This document shows positions 18,110 through 27,632 of a stretch of DNA of 56,595 nucleotides, piece after piece. The number at the start of each line of letters is the position of its first letter. The stretch's first letter is position 1. The DNA lies in NCBI GenBank assembly GCA_016932015.1, contig JAFGDQ010000068.1:1-56595 (forward strand). The letters run 5' to 3'. The notes below the pieces were generated by a model, which had not been told where the DNA came from, made no database searches, and saw only the letters and a list, made by a program, of their open reading frames with translations. This DNA comes from Spirochaetota bacterium. Lineage in GTDB: Bacteria; Spirochaetota; UBA4802; JAFGDQ01. A program made the translations under genes and the position numbers.

Positions 18110-19048
18110 ATGAAAATACTATATGAAATTCCTGAAAATAAAATTTTTAACAATCCTGTTGTTACAATAGGAACTTTTGACGGAGTTCACGCGGGACACA
18201 GGGAAATATTTGCGGCTCTTTTAAAAATTGCAGGAGAAAAGTCCGGAGATGCTGTTGTACTGACATTTGAGAGCCATCCTAGAAAAATAATAAATCCCGC
18301 TACTCCGCCCAGAATCCTGACCACTAAGCAGGAAAAAATAAGAGCTATAAAAGAGTGCGGAATTGACAATATAATAGTATTGAATTTTACCAGGGAAATC
18401 GCGGATATGAATCCGGTTGATTTCCTTGATGAGATCATAATTAAAAAAATAGGGCTTCAGCATCTTGTAATAGGCTATGATCATGCTTTCGGGAAAGACC
18501 GTAAGGGAGATTATGCATTTCTTTCTGAAATTGCGGAAAGGCAGCATTTCGGAGTTACCAGAGTTGATCCTCTTGATTATCATTCAACGCCTGTTTCTTC
18601 AACGTGGATAAGGACAGAGATTGAAGACGGCAACATTGCTTTTGCTAATTCATTGCTTGGAAGAAAGTATTCACTTTTCGGGAAAGTGGTAAAGGGAAAT
18701 CAGATCGGGTCAAAAATAGGATTCCCGACTGCCAATATTGTGCCTGAAGACCCTGACAAGATTATTCCCAAAGACGGAGTATACGCAGTAAGTGTTGTGC
18801 TTCAGGGTGGAATAAAAAAAGGCGGAATGATAAATATCGGGACAAATCCGACTTTTTCCAATACGGAAAGAAGCATTGAAGTTAATATATTTGATTTTAA
18901 TGAAGACATATATGATAAAACACTTGAAGTGGATTTTTACGACAGAATAAGAGATGAAGTTAAATTTGAGTCTCCGGAAGCTCTTGTAGAACAGCTTAAA
19001 AACGACAAGTTGGCAGCAAAGGAACTCATGAAAAACAACGGATATTAA
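18110..19048 (+). CDS. ribF: Bifunctional riboflavin kinase/FAD synthetase RibF
   Basis: A 312-residue enzyme making FMN and then FAD. The N-terminal adenylyltransferase domain has TIGTFDGVHAGHREI (19-33), a nucleotidyltransferase signature, and SSTWIRTEIEDG, the second conserved motif. The C-terminal kinase domain starts near FGKVVKGNQIGSKIGFPTANI, with the flavokinase PTAN motif. It is followed 6 bases later by ogt. No FMN riboswitch is visible in the 157-base leader. Confidence 0.95.
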   Translation: MKILYEIPENKIFNNPVVTIGTFDGVHAGHREIFAALLKIAGEKSGDAVVLTFESHPRKIINPATPPRILTTKQEKIRAIKECGIDNIIVLNFTREIADMNPVDFLDEIIIKKIGLQHLVIGYDHAFGKDRKGDYAFLSEIAERQHFGVTRVDPLDYHSTPVSSTWIRTEIEDGNIAFANSLLGRKYSLFGKVVKGNQIGSKIGFPTANIVPEDPDKIIPKDGVYAVSVVLQGGIKKGGMINIGTNPTFSNTERSIEVNIFDFNEDIYDKTLEVDFYDRIRDEVKFESPEALVEQLKNDKLAAKELMKNNGY

Positions 19049-19054
19049 AATATT

Positions 19055-19600
19055 ATGCATACCGCATATATTAATCTTTTAAAAAAAAGAAATGATATCT
19101 CATACTATACTTATCCGTTTCCTACCGGAAGACTCTATATATTCGGAGACAAGGAAGCAATCAGGCTTGTCCAGTTCGGTTATAATATTGACCATAAAAA
19201 AGATATTGAAAAAAAATTCAAAGCTTCAGTTACAGATGAAATTGAAAAGGCTGTTCTCTTTCTTGATAATTATCTGATCGGCAAGGAAGCGGAACTGCCG
19301 GAACTGGACCTGAGCAGCTTCAGCGATAAAGAGCAAAGTGTATATAATCAGTTAAAGAAAATTCCTTTCGGTAATACCGTTTCGTATAAGGAATTATCGG
19401 AGCTGGCCGGAATTCAGAACGGCGCAAGGTTTGTCGGCAATACAATGGCAAGAAATATATTCCCTGTCCTGATTCCCTGCCACAGAGTTATTAATTCAAA
19501 CGGTACGGCAGGAAATTTTTCAGCAGGCAGGGAAGTTAAAAAATATCTGCTCCAGCATGAGAAGGCAATAATCTCCGGCAGGTCAATCCCGAATTCATGA
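19055..19600 (+). CDS. ogt: Methylated-DNA-protein-cysteine methyltransferase
   Basis: A 181-residue suicide DNA repair protein. Cys142 in the IPCHRVI motif accepts the alkyl group, FGNTVSYKELSELAG is the helix-turn-helix that enters the minor groove, and NxxxxxFxxGxxxKxxLLxHE closes the domain. It removes O6-alkyl groups from guanine. It sits between ribF and a glycosyltransferase, overlapping the latter by 4 bases. Confidence 0.93.
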   Translation: MHTAYINLLKKRNDISYYTYPFPTGRLYIFGDKEAIRLVQFGYNIDHKKDIEKKFKASVTDEIEKAVLFLDNYLIGKEAELPELDLSSFSDKEQSVYNQLKKIPFGNTVSYKELSELAGIQNGARFVGNTMARNIFPVLIPCHRVINSNGTAGNFSAGREVKKYLLQHEKAIISGRSIPNS

Positions 19601-20715
19601 CTAAATTAAAAGAAGTGTCAATACTTCACATAAATACTGCTGACTCCTGGAGGGGAGGGGAAAAGCAGACTTTTTATCTTGTTTATAATCTTCACAAAAC
19701 AGGATACAGTACATACTGTGTATGCCGGAAAAATTCTCCCTTGCATAACTGTCTCCTTAAAAACGAAGTACCCCATTTTCCTCTTAAAATGAGATCCGAA
19801 TTTGATATTCCGGCTGCAGTACGAATATCGCGTATCGCGAAAGACATAAATGCGAAAATTCTACACATGCACACAGCTCATGCTCATTCACTCGGATATC
19901 TGAGTAATTTTTTTTACAAAGTACCTGTGAATATTGTGGCGCGCAGAGTTGATTATCATATTGGCAGAAGTTTTTTCAGCAGAATAAAATATAAATATCC
20001 TCAGCAGTTCATTACAGTGTCAGATGCTATAGGGGATGTTCTTGTATCTGACGGCATTCCTGAGGAAAAAATACAAACAGTATATTCCGGAATGAATCCC
20101 GTGGATTATAAAAACATCAAAACAGATCACCTGAACAATGAATTCAGCAATATACCGGAATTAAAAAACAAGATGAAGTTTATTAATACAGCCGCTCTTA
20201 CGCATCAGAAGGATCACGAAACATTATTAAATGCTGTTTCTCTGCTGAAAAAGAAATTTGATAATTTTATTCTTTTCATAGCAGGCGAGGGTGAACTGCA
20301 TGATAAATTATTAAAACAGCAGGAAAAGCTTTCATTAAAGGATAACGTGGTCTTTACAGGATTCAGGCATGACGTGCTGAGCCTGATCAAATTTTCCGAT
20401 ATTTTTGTAATGTCGTCCAGATGGGAAGGGCTGGGTACTTCTATTGTTGATGCTATGGCAATGAAGAAGCCGATAATTGCAACAAATACTGGCGGCATAC
20501 CTGAACTGATACAGAATAATTATAACGGTATTGTAGTAACAAAGGAAAATCCTGAAGAACTGTCTATTGCAATGCACAGATTGATTATGGATAAAGCCCT
20601 GCAAAAGAAATTTTCAGATAATGCTTATAAGAAATCAGGAAATTTTACCATTGACAATACTGTTAAAGGTACGATTGAGGTATATAAGAGCTTACTGGAA
20701 GGAAAGGAAAAATAA
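19597..20715 (+). CDS. GT4-type (GT-B fold) glycosyltransferase
   Basis: A 372-residue glycosyltransferase. The N-terminal domain shows TADSWRGGEKQ, a typical acceptor-side Gly-rich start. The C-terminal domain has NTAALTHQKDHETLLNA, a strand-helix entry, then VVFTGFRHDV and the donor-binding FVMSSRWEGLGTSIVDAMAMKKPIIATNTGGIPEL with the E-x7-E arrangement. It probably adds a sugar to a lipid or glycan on the cytoplasmic side. It overlaps ogt by ATGA. Confidence 0.85.
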   Translation: MTKLKEVSILHINTADSWRGGEKQTFYLVYNLHKTGYSTYCVCRKNSPLHNCLLKNEVPHFPLKMRSEFDIPAAVRISRIAKDINAKILHMHTAHAHSLGYLSNFFYKVPVNIVARRVDYHIGRSFFSRIKYKYPQQFITVSDAIGDVLVSDGIPEEKIQTVYSGMNPVDYKNIKTDHLNNEFSNIPELKNKMKFINTAALTHQKDHETLLNAVSLLKKKFDNFILFIAGEGELHDKLLKQQEKLSLKDNVVFTGFRHDVLSLIKFSDIFVMSSRWEGLGTSIVDAMAMKKPIIATNTGGIPELIQNNYNGIVVTKENPEELSIAMHRLIMDKALQKKFSDNAYKKSGNFTIDNTVKGTIEVYKSLLEGKEK

Positions 20716-20720
20716 AACTG

Positions 20721-20793
20721 TGGTCAGGGACAGAATCGAACTGTCGACACGTGGATTTTCAGTCCACTGCTCTACCGACTGAGCTACCTGACC
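20721..20793 (-). tRNA. tRNA-Phe (GAA)
   Basis: A 73-nt cloverleaf on the minus strand. The acceptor stem GGTCAGG pairs with CCTGACC. The D arm AGCTCAGTCGGTAGAGC, an anticodon stem GTGGA/TCCAC with loop CTGAAAA (anticodon GAA) and a T arm with GTTCGATTC are all present. The discriminator is A and CCA is not encoded. The 5' end is only 24 bases from the start codon of the divergent TPR gene. Confidence 0.95.
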
Positions 20794-20805
20794 AACGTAG
20801 AAGCA

Positions 20806-20833
20806 AAAATAATTCCCATGTCTGAAAAGTCAA
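20806..20833 (-). promoter_or_regulatory. Candidate tRNA-Phe promoter overlapping a start codon
   Basis: Reading the minus strand: TTGACT at 20833-20828, 16-bp spacer, TATTTT at 20811-20806. Predicted transcription begins about 6 bases before the tRNA. The ATG of the divergent TPR gene (20818-20820) lies inside the spacer. Promoter by inspection only. Confidence 0.5.
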
Positions 20834-21762
20834 TTAGAAAATTCATTTTATTTACATTATTCGCCTTTATTTTAATAAAATCAGTTTCCGCAGGAAGATC
20901 CTGGGAATATTATTATGATAGAGGCATCAGTGAGTACCGATTCAGTAATTATAATGAGGCTGAATATTATTTTCTGAGAGCACTGGAAAAGAATGAAAAG
21001 CTGTATAAAGCCTGTAATTTGCTGGCTGATATCTGTTTAAAGAATAACAGGCGGTCGGATGCTCTGGAATATTACATTAAATCTCTGGAAATAAATGATT
21101 CCCAGCCGGATACCCACTGCGCGCTCGGCGAAGTGTATGAGTTTTTTCTGGACTTTGACAAGTCACTCAATCATTACAGAAAAGCAGTTGAATATGATCC
21201 GAACCACAAAAAAAGCAATTATAGTCTCGTAAAATATTATGTCAGATTTAAAGACAGGGATAATGCTGATAAATACATCGCCATATGCAGTAAACTCGGC
21301 GAAATGGCGGATGAATATTACAAACAGGGGATTGCATGGGAGAAAAAGAAAAATCTGACAGAAGCTCTGAATTTTTTTCTTAAGGCCGCAGATGAAAATC
21401 CTGTTATGGCGGAGGCTCTTTTCTCGGCGTCTGAAGTATACAGGAAGGAAAGGGATTTTGAGAAAGCTGCGGTTTATATGGAAAAGATTAATATGATAAA
21501 GCCTGAGTTCAGGAATATTAACAGCCGTCTCGGATATTTGTACTTCAATGCATCTTTAAGGTATGCGGGAACATCAAATAAGATACAGAAAAGAAAGCTG
21601 CTGCTGAAAAATGCTGTCAGGAATTTTCAGCTCGCAGTAAAGAATGACCAGGATAATTCTGAATTATATGTTCTCCTGGCACAGACTTACAGGTATCTCG
21701 GGGAGGATGAAAAGGCTTTTAACGCAATGCAGAAAGCGGCAGAGATTGAGGATTCCGAATAA
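20818..21762 (+). CDS. Exported TPR-repeat protein
   Basis: A 314-residue protein with an N-terminal signal peptide (basic MSEKSIRKF, hydrophobic core, then VSAG at about 23-26) and about seven TPR motifs across the rest, for example DTHCALGEVYEFFLDFDKSL and ALFSASEVYRKERDFEKAA. It probably acts in the periplasm as a scaffold. No strong ribosome binding site precedes the ATG, and the tRNA-Phe promoter overlaps it. The signal peptide supports this start. It converges with a larger TPR protein. Confidence 0.75.
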   Translation: MSEKSIRKFILFTLFAFILIKSVSAGRSWEYYYDRGISEYRFSNYNEAEYYFLRALEKNEKLYKACNLLADICLKNNRRSDALEYYIKSLEINDSQPDTHCALGEVYEFFLDFDKSLNHYRKAVEYDPNHKKSNYSLVKYYVRFKDRDNADKYIAICSKLGEMADEYYKQGIAWEKKKNLTEALNFFLKAADENPVMAEALFSASEVYRKERDFEKAAVYMEKINMIKPEFRNINSRLGYLYFNASLRYAGTSNKIQKRKLLLKNAVRNFQLAVKNDQDNSELYVLLAQTYRYLGEDEKAFNAMQKAAEIEDSE

Positions 21763-21799
21763 TCTCGCAGGCCGGGGACTCCGGGTATCAGAATATTGA

Positions 21800-23800
21800 C
21801 TAATCTAATAATTTAGCTCTTCTCTTCTCATACGGATAAACAGAATCATTAATATCAATATATTCAATTTCTTTCTCATTCTTGACTTTCGCGGAGGAAA
21901 TCATTGTATCGGCTTCTTTTATCTCAAGCGTTATTTTTTTCTTTAGCTGAAGATCATTACTTTCAGGATTCTGAAGCTTGTATACGCTTAAATAATCTCC
22001 GGGTTTGATTCCGTCAATGAGTCCCAGGTTTACAATCAGTTCATCATTGTTGACCTGCAGAACACGTCCTTTAAATGGAATATTATCATACAACCTGTTT
22101 GATACTCTTACAGCAAGATTGGGCAGATTTTCTTTTCCGTTTTCGGAAACTGAAAAATTATTGATTATTACTCCATTGTGAAAATTCAGCATTTCAAAAT
22201 TAAGGGATAAATAATTAAAGCCTTCCCTGAAGTTCCCCGTTATAATGAAGTCGGGTTTTTCTGTTATTCCCTCTCTGATCATATCATTTATAATTTCAAG
22301 ATTGTCTGCTATAAAATGATTATTATTTTTCAACCTGCTGCAGATCTCCATGCGTCTTTTCAGTCCGACAGGCTGCATTCTTCCGTATTCTGAAAGAGCA
22401 ACAGTAAGGTAATTCGCTATAGTTACCCCTGCATCAGGGTGAAGACTGAACGGCTCTACAGGCGAAAAATTCAGCACAAGTACTTTAGGTACATCCCTTG
22501 GAGGAAATTCGGATGAATATCCGGCCCTGTGATAAATCCGTTCTCTTCTCTTTATAACAGATAATCTTAGCATGTCCTGGTATTTATTTTCAGGGAAAAG
22601 GTCATACAGATTTTTTTGTTCGTTCAAATATAATCTGTAATAGTTCAGTACATTATAAACATCTCTCAGACTTTCTCTTGCCTGCCTGTTGAGAGGATTC
22701 AGGATAAGGGCTCTTCTTAAATACATGACAGCGTCTTTAGGAAGATTTGTCCGGAATTTTTTCAGGGCAGCATCATAATAGTTTTCGCTGAATTCTACTC
22801 TTAACGGATGGCCAATGGCGAAATCATTCAGAACAAGAAAGTCTTCGAGCTTTGCAATCAGAAGGTTGTCCGACGGTGCAAGCCTCATTGCTTTCATTAG
22901 ATAATCAACTGTATTTTTATTGTCATTCATGCCAGCATAGGTGATTGCAATATTATACAGAGATATGCTGTTATCAGGATAATCTGCGGCTGATTTCGTG
23001 AAATATTTCAGAGCCTCTTCATAGTTCTTCTGAATCAGAAAAAGATTCCCCATACTTCTGTTTGCTAATAAATTTTCAGGATTGATAGCCAGTGCGCGTT
23101 TGAATTTTTCAACCGCATCTGACATATATTCAGGATTTTGTGTAATTTTATAATCTCTTAATAAAACCTGTCCAATCTTAACATAAGCATCAGGCCGTTC
23201 AACGTCAGAGTCAATAGCTTTCTGTATAAATGACTTTGCTTCTTCGTCTCTTTTTTCCCTGACCTTGATATCAGCCATAAGAAGCAGAGCTTCATAGTGG
23301 TATGGATTTATTTTCAGGATATCGTTTGCTTTTCTTTTTGACCAGATGAGTTTATCCATCAAATAATAGATATACGCTATGCCGTATTTAGCGTTTGTAT
23401 TATCCTCATTAATTTCCAGTGATTTATCAAGATATTTAAGCGCATCGTCAAATCTGCCGAGCTCCGCCATGGCTGAAGCTGCACTGTCGATCGCATCCGT
23501 ATTCCCCCTGTCAATGCGCAGCACATCGCTGAAAAGTTTTAACGACTCCTCGTAAGCTTCTGTTTTAAGATATGCTTTTCCCAGTCCAAGCAACGCGTCT
23601 TTATATTTCGGATTTTGCTTAAGTGCATTTTTAAAAGATAGAATCGCCCTGAAATGATCGCCTTTCGCAAGGTTCTCCCAGCCCTGTTTATTATAATATA
23701 TGGCGTTCTTTAATCCCGGAGTCTGTGAAAAAGATGATGATACGGCTAAGATTATGAAGGCCAGTATGATATTGATATAACGCAGTTTATTTCTTTTCAT
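21800..23800 (-). CDS. Exported TPR protein with a C-terminal CsgG-like domain
   Basis: A 666-residue protein. A signal peptide covers residues 1-25. About nine TPR repeats fill residues 30-390. From about 435 a different domain begins with VPKVLVLNFSP, TIANYLTVALSEYG, ERMQ-like and PDFIITGNFREG segments, the strand-helix order of CsgG- or TolB-type N domains that form or gate envelope complexes. It ends with a GLIDGIKPGDYLSVYKL barrel, like the FlgT C-terminal domain. Likely an envelope assembly scaffold; no precise function is claimed. Confidence 0.7.
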   Translation of the reverse strand: MKRNKLRYINIILAFIILAVSSSFSQTPGLKNAIYYNKQGWENLAKGDHFRAILSFKNALKQNPKYKDALLGLGKAYLKTEAYEESLKLFSDVLRIDRGNTDAIDSAASAMAELGRFDDALKYLDKSLEINEDNTNAKYGIAYIYYLMDKLIWSKRKANDILKINPYHYEALLLMADIKVREKRDEEAKSFIQKAIDSDVERPDAYVKIGQVLLRDYKITQNPEYMSDAVEKFKRALAINPENLLANRSMGNLFLIQKNYEEALKYFTKSAADYPDNSISLYNIAITYAGMNDNKNTVDYLMKAMRLAPSDNLLIAKLEDFLVLNDFAIGHPLRVEFSENYYDAALKKFRTNLPKDAVMYLRRALILNPLNRQARESLRDVYNVLNYYRLYLNEQKNLYDLFPENKYQDMLRLSVIKRRERIYHRAGYSSEFPPRDVPKVLVLNFSPVEPFSLHPDAGVTIANYLTVALSEYGRMQPVGLKRRMEICSRLKNNNHFIADNLEIINDMIREGITEKPDFIITGNFREGFNYLSLNFEMLNFHNGVIINNFSVSENGKENLPNLAVRVSNRLYDNIPFKGRVLQVNNDELIVNLGLIDGIKPGDYLSVYKLQNPESNDLQLKKKITLEIKEADTMISSAKVKNEKEIEYIDINDSVYPYEKRRAKLLD

Positions 23801-23978
23801 TATACGGTTCCTGCAGAAAATATCATTTAGCAGTATTTAATATATGATTATGTATGAAAAACAGCTGATTTGTTTTATGTCTCATAGATAATTATTTATT
23901 TAATAATAAGTCAAGAGATATTCTTGTATGTCAGTATATTCATAAAGGTCAGTCTGGCCATTGTCAGGTATTTTTAGA

Positions 23979-24006
23979 TTGACCTTTTTACAGGCTGTTT
24001 TATATC
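23979..24006 (+). promoter_or_regulatory. Candidate tRNA-Ala promoter
   Basis: TTGACC at 23979-23984, 16-bp spacer, TATATC at 24001-24006. The predicted start is about 12 bases before the tRNA. An inverted repeat AAAGGTCA/TGACCTTT (23945-23952 with 23980-23987) overlaps the -35 and may be incidental. Confidence 0.45.
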
Positions 24007-24024
24007 TTAATTCAGGTTTCAATC

Positions 24025-24097
24025 GGGGCTGTAGCTCAGTTGGGAGAGCGCTTGAATCGCACTCAAGAGGCCGAGGGTTCGACTCCCTTCAGCTCCA
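24025..24097 (+). tRNA. tRNA-Ala (CGC)
   Basis: A 73-nt cloverleaf. The acceptor stem GGGGCTG pairs with CAGCTCC and includes the G3-U70 wobble that marks tRNA-Ala. The D arm is AGCTCAGTTGGGAGAGC. The anticodon stem CTTGA/TCAAG has loop ATCGCAC, giving anticodon CGC. The T arm has GTTCGACTC. Discriminator A, no encoded CCA, as in the tRNA-Phe nearby, so this host relies on a CCA-adding enzyme. Confidence 0.95.
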
Positions 24098-24257
24098 AAT
24101 AAAAGGGCTGTCTTTAAAAGCATCCCTTTTGACTAATTACCAGAAATTTTTGATATATAGTAATTGGAATTCACTAAACAAAGGAAAGAATAAGAACAGT
24201 ACCAAGCTTTCAATAAAAATCTGCATCAGGGATAATTATTCCAACCAGGCTTAAAAA

Positions 24258-24297
24258 TAAGGGTGTCATTTTTTAAAAAAATATAATGACACCCTTT
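24258..24297. terminator. Strong bidirectional intrinsic terminator
   Basis: An 11-bp perfect stem, AGGGTGTCATT (24260-24270) with AATGACACCCT (24285-24295), has an A/T-rich loop and T-rich sequence on both exits. It separates tRNA-Ala (+) from the end of the Liv-type transporter operon (-). Confidence 0.85.
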
Positions 24298-24331
24298 TGT
24301 TAATTAAAATCTTTGGGGGAGAAGGCATTTT

Positions 24332-25552
24332 TTAACGTTTTTTCCATGGCGGAGCAGCTTTTATTTTATATTTTGCTAAATTGAATGGATAAATATTTTG
24401 CTGTTTTCCATTCATCCATTGAAAGTTTCCACTGGTATATAATGCAACTCCTCTTCCATCGTATTTAACTTTACCATTTACTGTATTGAATTCATTGTCT
24501 GTTATAGCCTGACGAACCTTAACCGGATCTGTCGATCCTGCTTTTTCTATTGCCTGAAAGAGTATCTGGCAAAGCGCATAATATAATCCAACGCTGGTAG
24601 AATGCTTTTCATACTTGTCAAAAAAACGCTGCCCGATTTCTTTGGCTCCTTTAAAAGGATAGTCCTCTGACCAAAAACCATCACAAAGTATATAATCAGC
24701 ATCTTTGCCCAGACTTTTATAGAATTCGGTAGGCCATGTGCCTTTAAATCCCTGAAATACTTTAAAACTGACATCATTCTCTTTCAATTGTCGGACTAAG
24801 GTCACGGTTTCAGGTGTGTTAGCCAGGCAGATAATGCCGTCTGCATTTGCAGATTTGGCTTTAATGACTTGTGTCGTAAAATCCTTGGCTCCCAGGCCCA
24901 TGGATTGATGAAGAACAACATTGTATTTGAATTTTTTTGCAAACATTGTCAATGCATCCCCCATCATCTTGCCGTCAAAGCTGTCTTCCACAAAAATGGC
25001 AGGTCTCTTGGGACGCTGATCTTTCGGCAGGGAATTCCAGACTTCAAAGCACATAGGTATGACCTGACCCATATCGAAATTATATAAAGAGCAATTTTTA
25101 AATTTATGTTCCAGAAAAGTCTCAAGCCAGATAAGGGTTCCATGATAATATACCTTGTATTTCTCTGCCGTTATCATGCCGGGCAGTACTCCCATTGCCC
25201 CGTTTGAACCGCTTAAAATCAGTTCGACTCCATCCTTCTTAATTAGTCTTTCAACAGCTGCAGCGGCTTTCCCTGAATCGGATTCGTCATCAATAGCAAT
25301 TAAACGTACGGGAACTTTTGCGTCATATTCCTTTACATAAATACCCCCGGCATCGTTAATGTCCTTTACCGCCTGATCGTATGCCCATTTCTGCTCCAGT
25401 CCTACCAGGCCTCCTGGTCCGCTTAGCGGAAGATGCGAACCGATTATGATTTCTTTCCCTCTCCCCTTGCTGCAGCCAGTTATAAGAAAACCTATGAACA
25501 AAATAAATAAACATCTAATCGTTATCCTGTAAAGAATAGATCTTTGTTTCAT
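24332..25552 (-). CDS. Liv-type ABC substrate-binding lipoprotein
   Basis: About 406 residues. A lipoprotein signal peptide ends in LITGC (Cys about residue 27), so it is lipid-anchored. The mature part is a type I periplasmic binding protein: GSHLPLSGPGG, YDQAVKDINDAGG, DDESDSGKAAAAVERL and ILSGSNGAMGVL are the family marks. The ligand cannot be read; family members bind branched-chain amino acids, amides, urea or aromatic acids. AAGGAGG lies 6 bases before the ATG at 25552. It is last in the transporter gene order, 165 bases after livM, and is followed by a terminator. Confidence 0.88.
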   Translation of the reverse strand: MKQRSILYRITIRCLFILFIGFLITGCSKGRGKEIIIGSHLPLSGPGGLVGLEQKWAYDQAVKDINDAGGIYVKEYDAKVPVRLIAIDDESDSGKAAAAVERLIKKDGVELILSGSNGAMGVLPGMITAEKYKVYYHGTLIWLETFLEHKFKNCSLYNFDMGQVIPMCFEVWNSLPKDQRPKRPAIFVEDSFDGKMMGDALTMFAKKFKYNVVLHQSMGLGAKDFTTQVIKAKSANADGIICLANTPETVTLVRQLKENDVSFKVFQGFKGTWPTEFYKSLGKDADYILCDGFWSEDYPFKGAKEIGQRFFDKYEKHSTSVGLYYALCQILFQAIEKAGSTDPVKVRQAITDNEFNTVNGKVKYDGRGVALYTSGNFQWMNGKQQNIYPFNLAKYKIKAAPPWKKR

Positions 25553-25717
25553 CACACCCCTCCTTATTAATTTATTCTCCTATAAATAATTATTTTATCC
25601 TTGCAGTTTCCATGCATCTGTGGATTCTACAAGTTAATAGGCAAACTAATAAAAAGTGATCAGTTAGAGAAAAAATGTATTTTAAATTATCTAATTTATC
25701 TTTTTTTTGCTGGTTCC

Positions 25718-26722
25718 TTATGCTTTTTGGTTCATCCATTTAAAAACGGTAAGTCTAAGTCTGCGCATAATCATGCTTTTATGATTCGTGATATAATACA
25801 TTATTCCACTTGGCATAAATAACGTAACGAGAACTATGAATGCTCCTGAAAATATTGGGTGGATTTCCGGCATCCATATACTGGTAAGTTCAAAAGCTAT
25901 AGACAGAACAAAAGCTCCCAGTATAGGACCCATAAAAGTACCAGCTCCTCCCAGTATGCACATTAGAACAGGTATTACTACCCAATTCAGGCTTAATACT
26001 CCCGGGGGATGGACGTGAAAAATATAATAGGCGTTTAAGCTGCCGCATAAACCGGTTACGAAAGCTCCAATTGAAAATGCGAGAATTTTGTATCTGAGAA
26101 CAGGAATCCCGTTTGCAGAGGCCGCAGTTTCATCTTCTCTAATGGCGATCAGGGCAAGTCCGACTCTCGAGCGTATAAGGAGCACAATAACTACAAGAGT
26201 AAAAAGCATTATAAAGAGAGCTGTATAATAGTAATGATTCATGGATTTATAAGCTGTTGAATTAAGACTGATGCCTGCGGCGCCCTCTGTAAAACTTCCT
26301 CCATTTAATGCTGCTACTCGCAGTATTTCTCCTATCCCGAGAGTTCCTAATGAAAAATAATCGTCCCTGAGTTTTGATAAAAGTACAACGCCAACTATAG
26401 CTGCAAGAAGTAATGCTCCCGTCCCACTCAGAAGGAATGCAAGAGGATCAAAGTATCCTGTCAGTCCTGCTCTCCATGTTATCGCAGTAATGTATGCGCC
26501 TAGCCCAAAGAATGCATGCTGTCCAAGCGAAACCTGACCTGTGTAGCCGGCTATAAGATTCCATCCCTGGGCTATCGTTATATAAATGAATGTAGTATAA
26601 AGGAAATAAATAAAATATGATCTTTCACTATTTAAAAACAAGGGACACAAGACGAAAAAAATAACGACTATTAGTCCGGCTATATATTTTGTGTGTACTT
26701 TCATTTGATTAAGGCGTAACAT
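25718..26722 (-). CDS. livM: LivM-type ABC permease
   Basis: A 334-residue inner-membrane protein with about nine helices. It carries the LivM signatures AQGWNLIAGYTGQVSLGQHAFFGLGAY (residues about 50-77) and the EAA-like loop with AIREDETAASANGIPVLRYKI, where the ATPases dock. A GGGAG ribosome binding site precedes the ATG. It lies 15 bases after livH. It forms the pore with LivH. Confidence 0.92.
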   Translation of the reverse strand: MLRLNQMKVHTKYIAGLIVVIFFVLCPLFLNSERSYFIYFLYTTFIYITIAQGWNLIAGYTGQVSLGQHAFFGLGAYITAITWRAGLTGYFDPLAFLLSGTGALLLAAIVGVVLLSKLRDDYFSLGTLGIGEILRVAALNGGSFTEGAAGISLNSTAYKSMNHYYYTALFIMLFTLVVIVLLIRSRVGLALIAIREDETAASANGIPVLRYKILAFSIGAFVTGLCGSLNAYYIFHVHPPGVLSLNWVVIPVLMCILGGAGTFMGPILGAFVLSIAFELTSIWMPEIHPIFSGAFIVLVTLFMPSGIMYYITNHKSMIMRRLRLTVFKWMNQKA

Positions 26723-26737
26723 GGCAATCTCCCTGTC

Positions 26738-27628
26738 CTAAACCTTATCTGCGGCCTTACCTAAAAGACCCTGCGGCCGAAATATCAAAACCAGTATAAA
26801 GGCAGCGTATGCAATTGCATCAGCCCAGCCCGGGCTGATCGTATATGAACTGAGACTTTCTAGAATCCCTAATATAATTCCTCCAAGAAGTGCTCCTCCA
26901 ACACTGCCCAATCCTCCGAAAGCTATTGCTATAAGGGCTTTTAAGCTGAAAAGGAATCCGAAATACGGATCAAAAGGGTAGATTAAGCAGGTAGCGACTC
27001 CGGCGACTCCGGCCATGGCTATGCCTATAGCAAAAGTAATGGCGCTGACTCTGTTCGGGTTGATTCCAAGAAGCATACCGGTAACTCTGTCCTCGGATAC
27101 TCCTCTGATAGCCTTCCCTGTCATGGTTTTTTTAAGAAAAAGATAAACAAGGCATGTTGCAATTCCTGCTACGACTGTTACGATTAGCCTGGAAACGGAG
27201 ATCGTTATGTCTCCTATCTGAAAAGCCGAAGTTGAATAACTTGTTTTAACGGAACGAATATTCGGAGACCAGATAAACAGCATCATGCTTTCCATAAACA
27301 CCATAAGTCCAAATGCAAGGAGCAGGGTGGAGCTTGGACCTGCCTGTGAGACGCGTTGAAACATTCCTTTATACATGATCCATCCAAGTACGAGAAATAC
27401 AGGAATAATTATCAGAATACTTATAAGAGGATCAATTGACATGAAATAAACAAGCCAGAATACACTGTATGCTGCAAGAATCATCATAGTGCCCTGAGCA
27501 ATAAAGAGAACCTGCATGCAGCCGAAAATGAGGCTTAAACCAATCGCAGCTACTCCATACATGGTCCCGAGAAAAGTCCCGTTTATAATTATTTGAAAGA
27601 ATACGGCCAGTGAAGGAAAATAACTCAT
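26738..27628 (-). CDS. livH: LivH-type ABC permease
   Basis: A 296-residue inner-membrane permease with about eight helices. MYGVAAIGLSLIFGCMQVLFIAQG at the N terminus and the coupling loop RGVSEDRVTGMLLGINPNRV are the LivH marks, followed by GGLGSVGGALLGGIILG. It starts 4 bases after the livF stop, so translation is coupled. Confidence 0.92.
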   Translation of the reverse strand: MSYFPSLAVFFQIIINGTFLGTMYGVAAIGLSLIFGCMQVLFIAQGTMMILAAYSVFWLVYFMSIDPLISILIIIPVFLVLGWIMYKGMFQRVSQAGPSSTLLLAFGLMVFMESMMLFIWSPNIRSVKTSYSTSAFQIGDITISVSRLIVTVVAGIATCLVYLFLKKTMTGKAIRGVSEDRVTGMLLGINPNRVSAITFAIGIAMAGVAGVATCLIYPFDPYFGFLFSLKALIAIAFGGLGSVGGALLGGIILGILESLSSYTISPGWADAIAYAAFILVLIFRPQGLLGKAADKV

Positions 27629-27632
27629 AGAA

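Noticed and set aside
23961..24254. 97-codon plus-strand frame
   Set aside because: It runs straight through tRNA-Ala and has no ribosome binding site.
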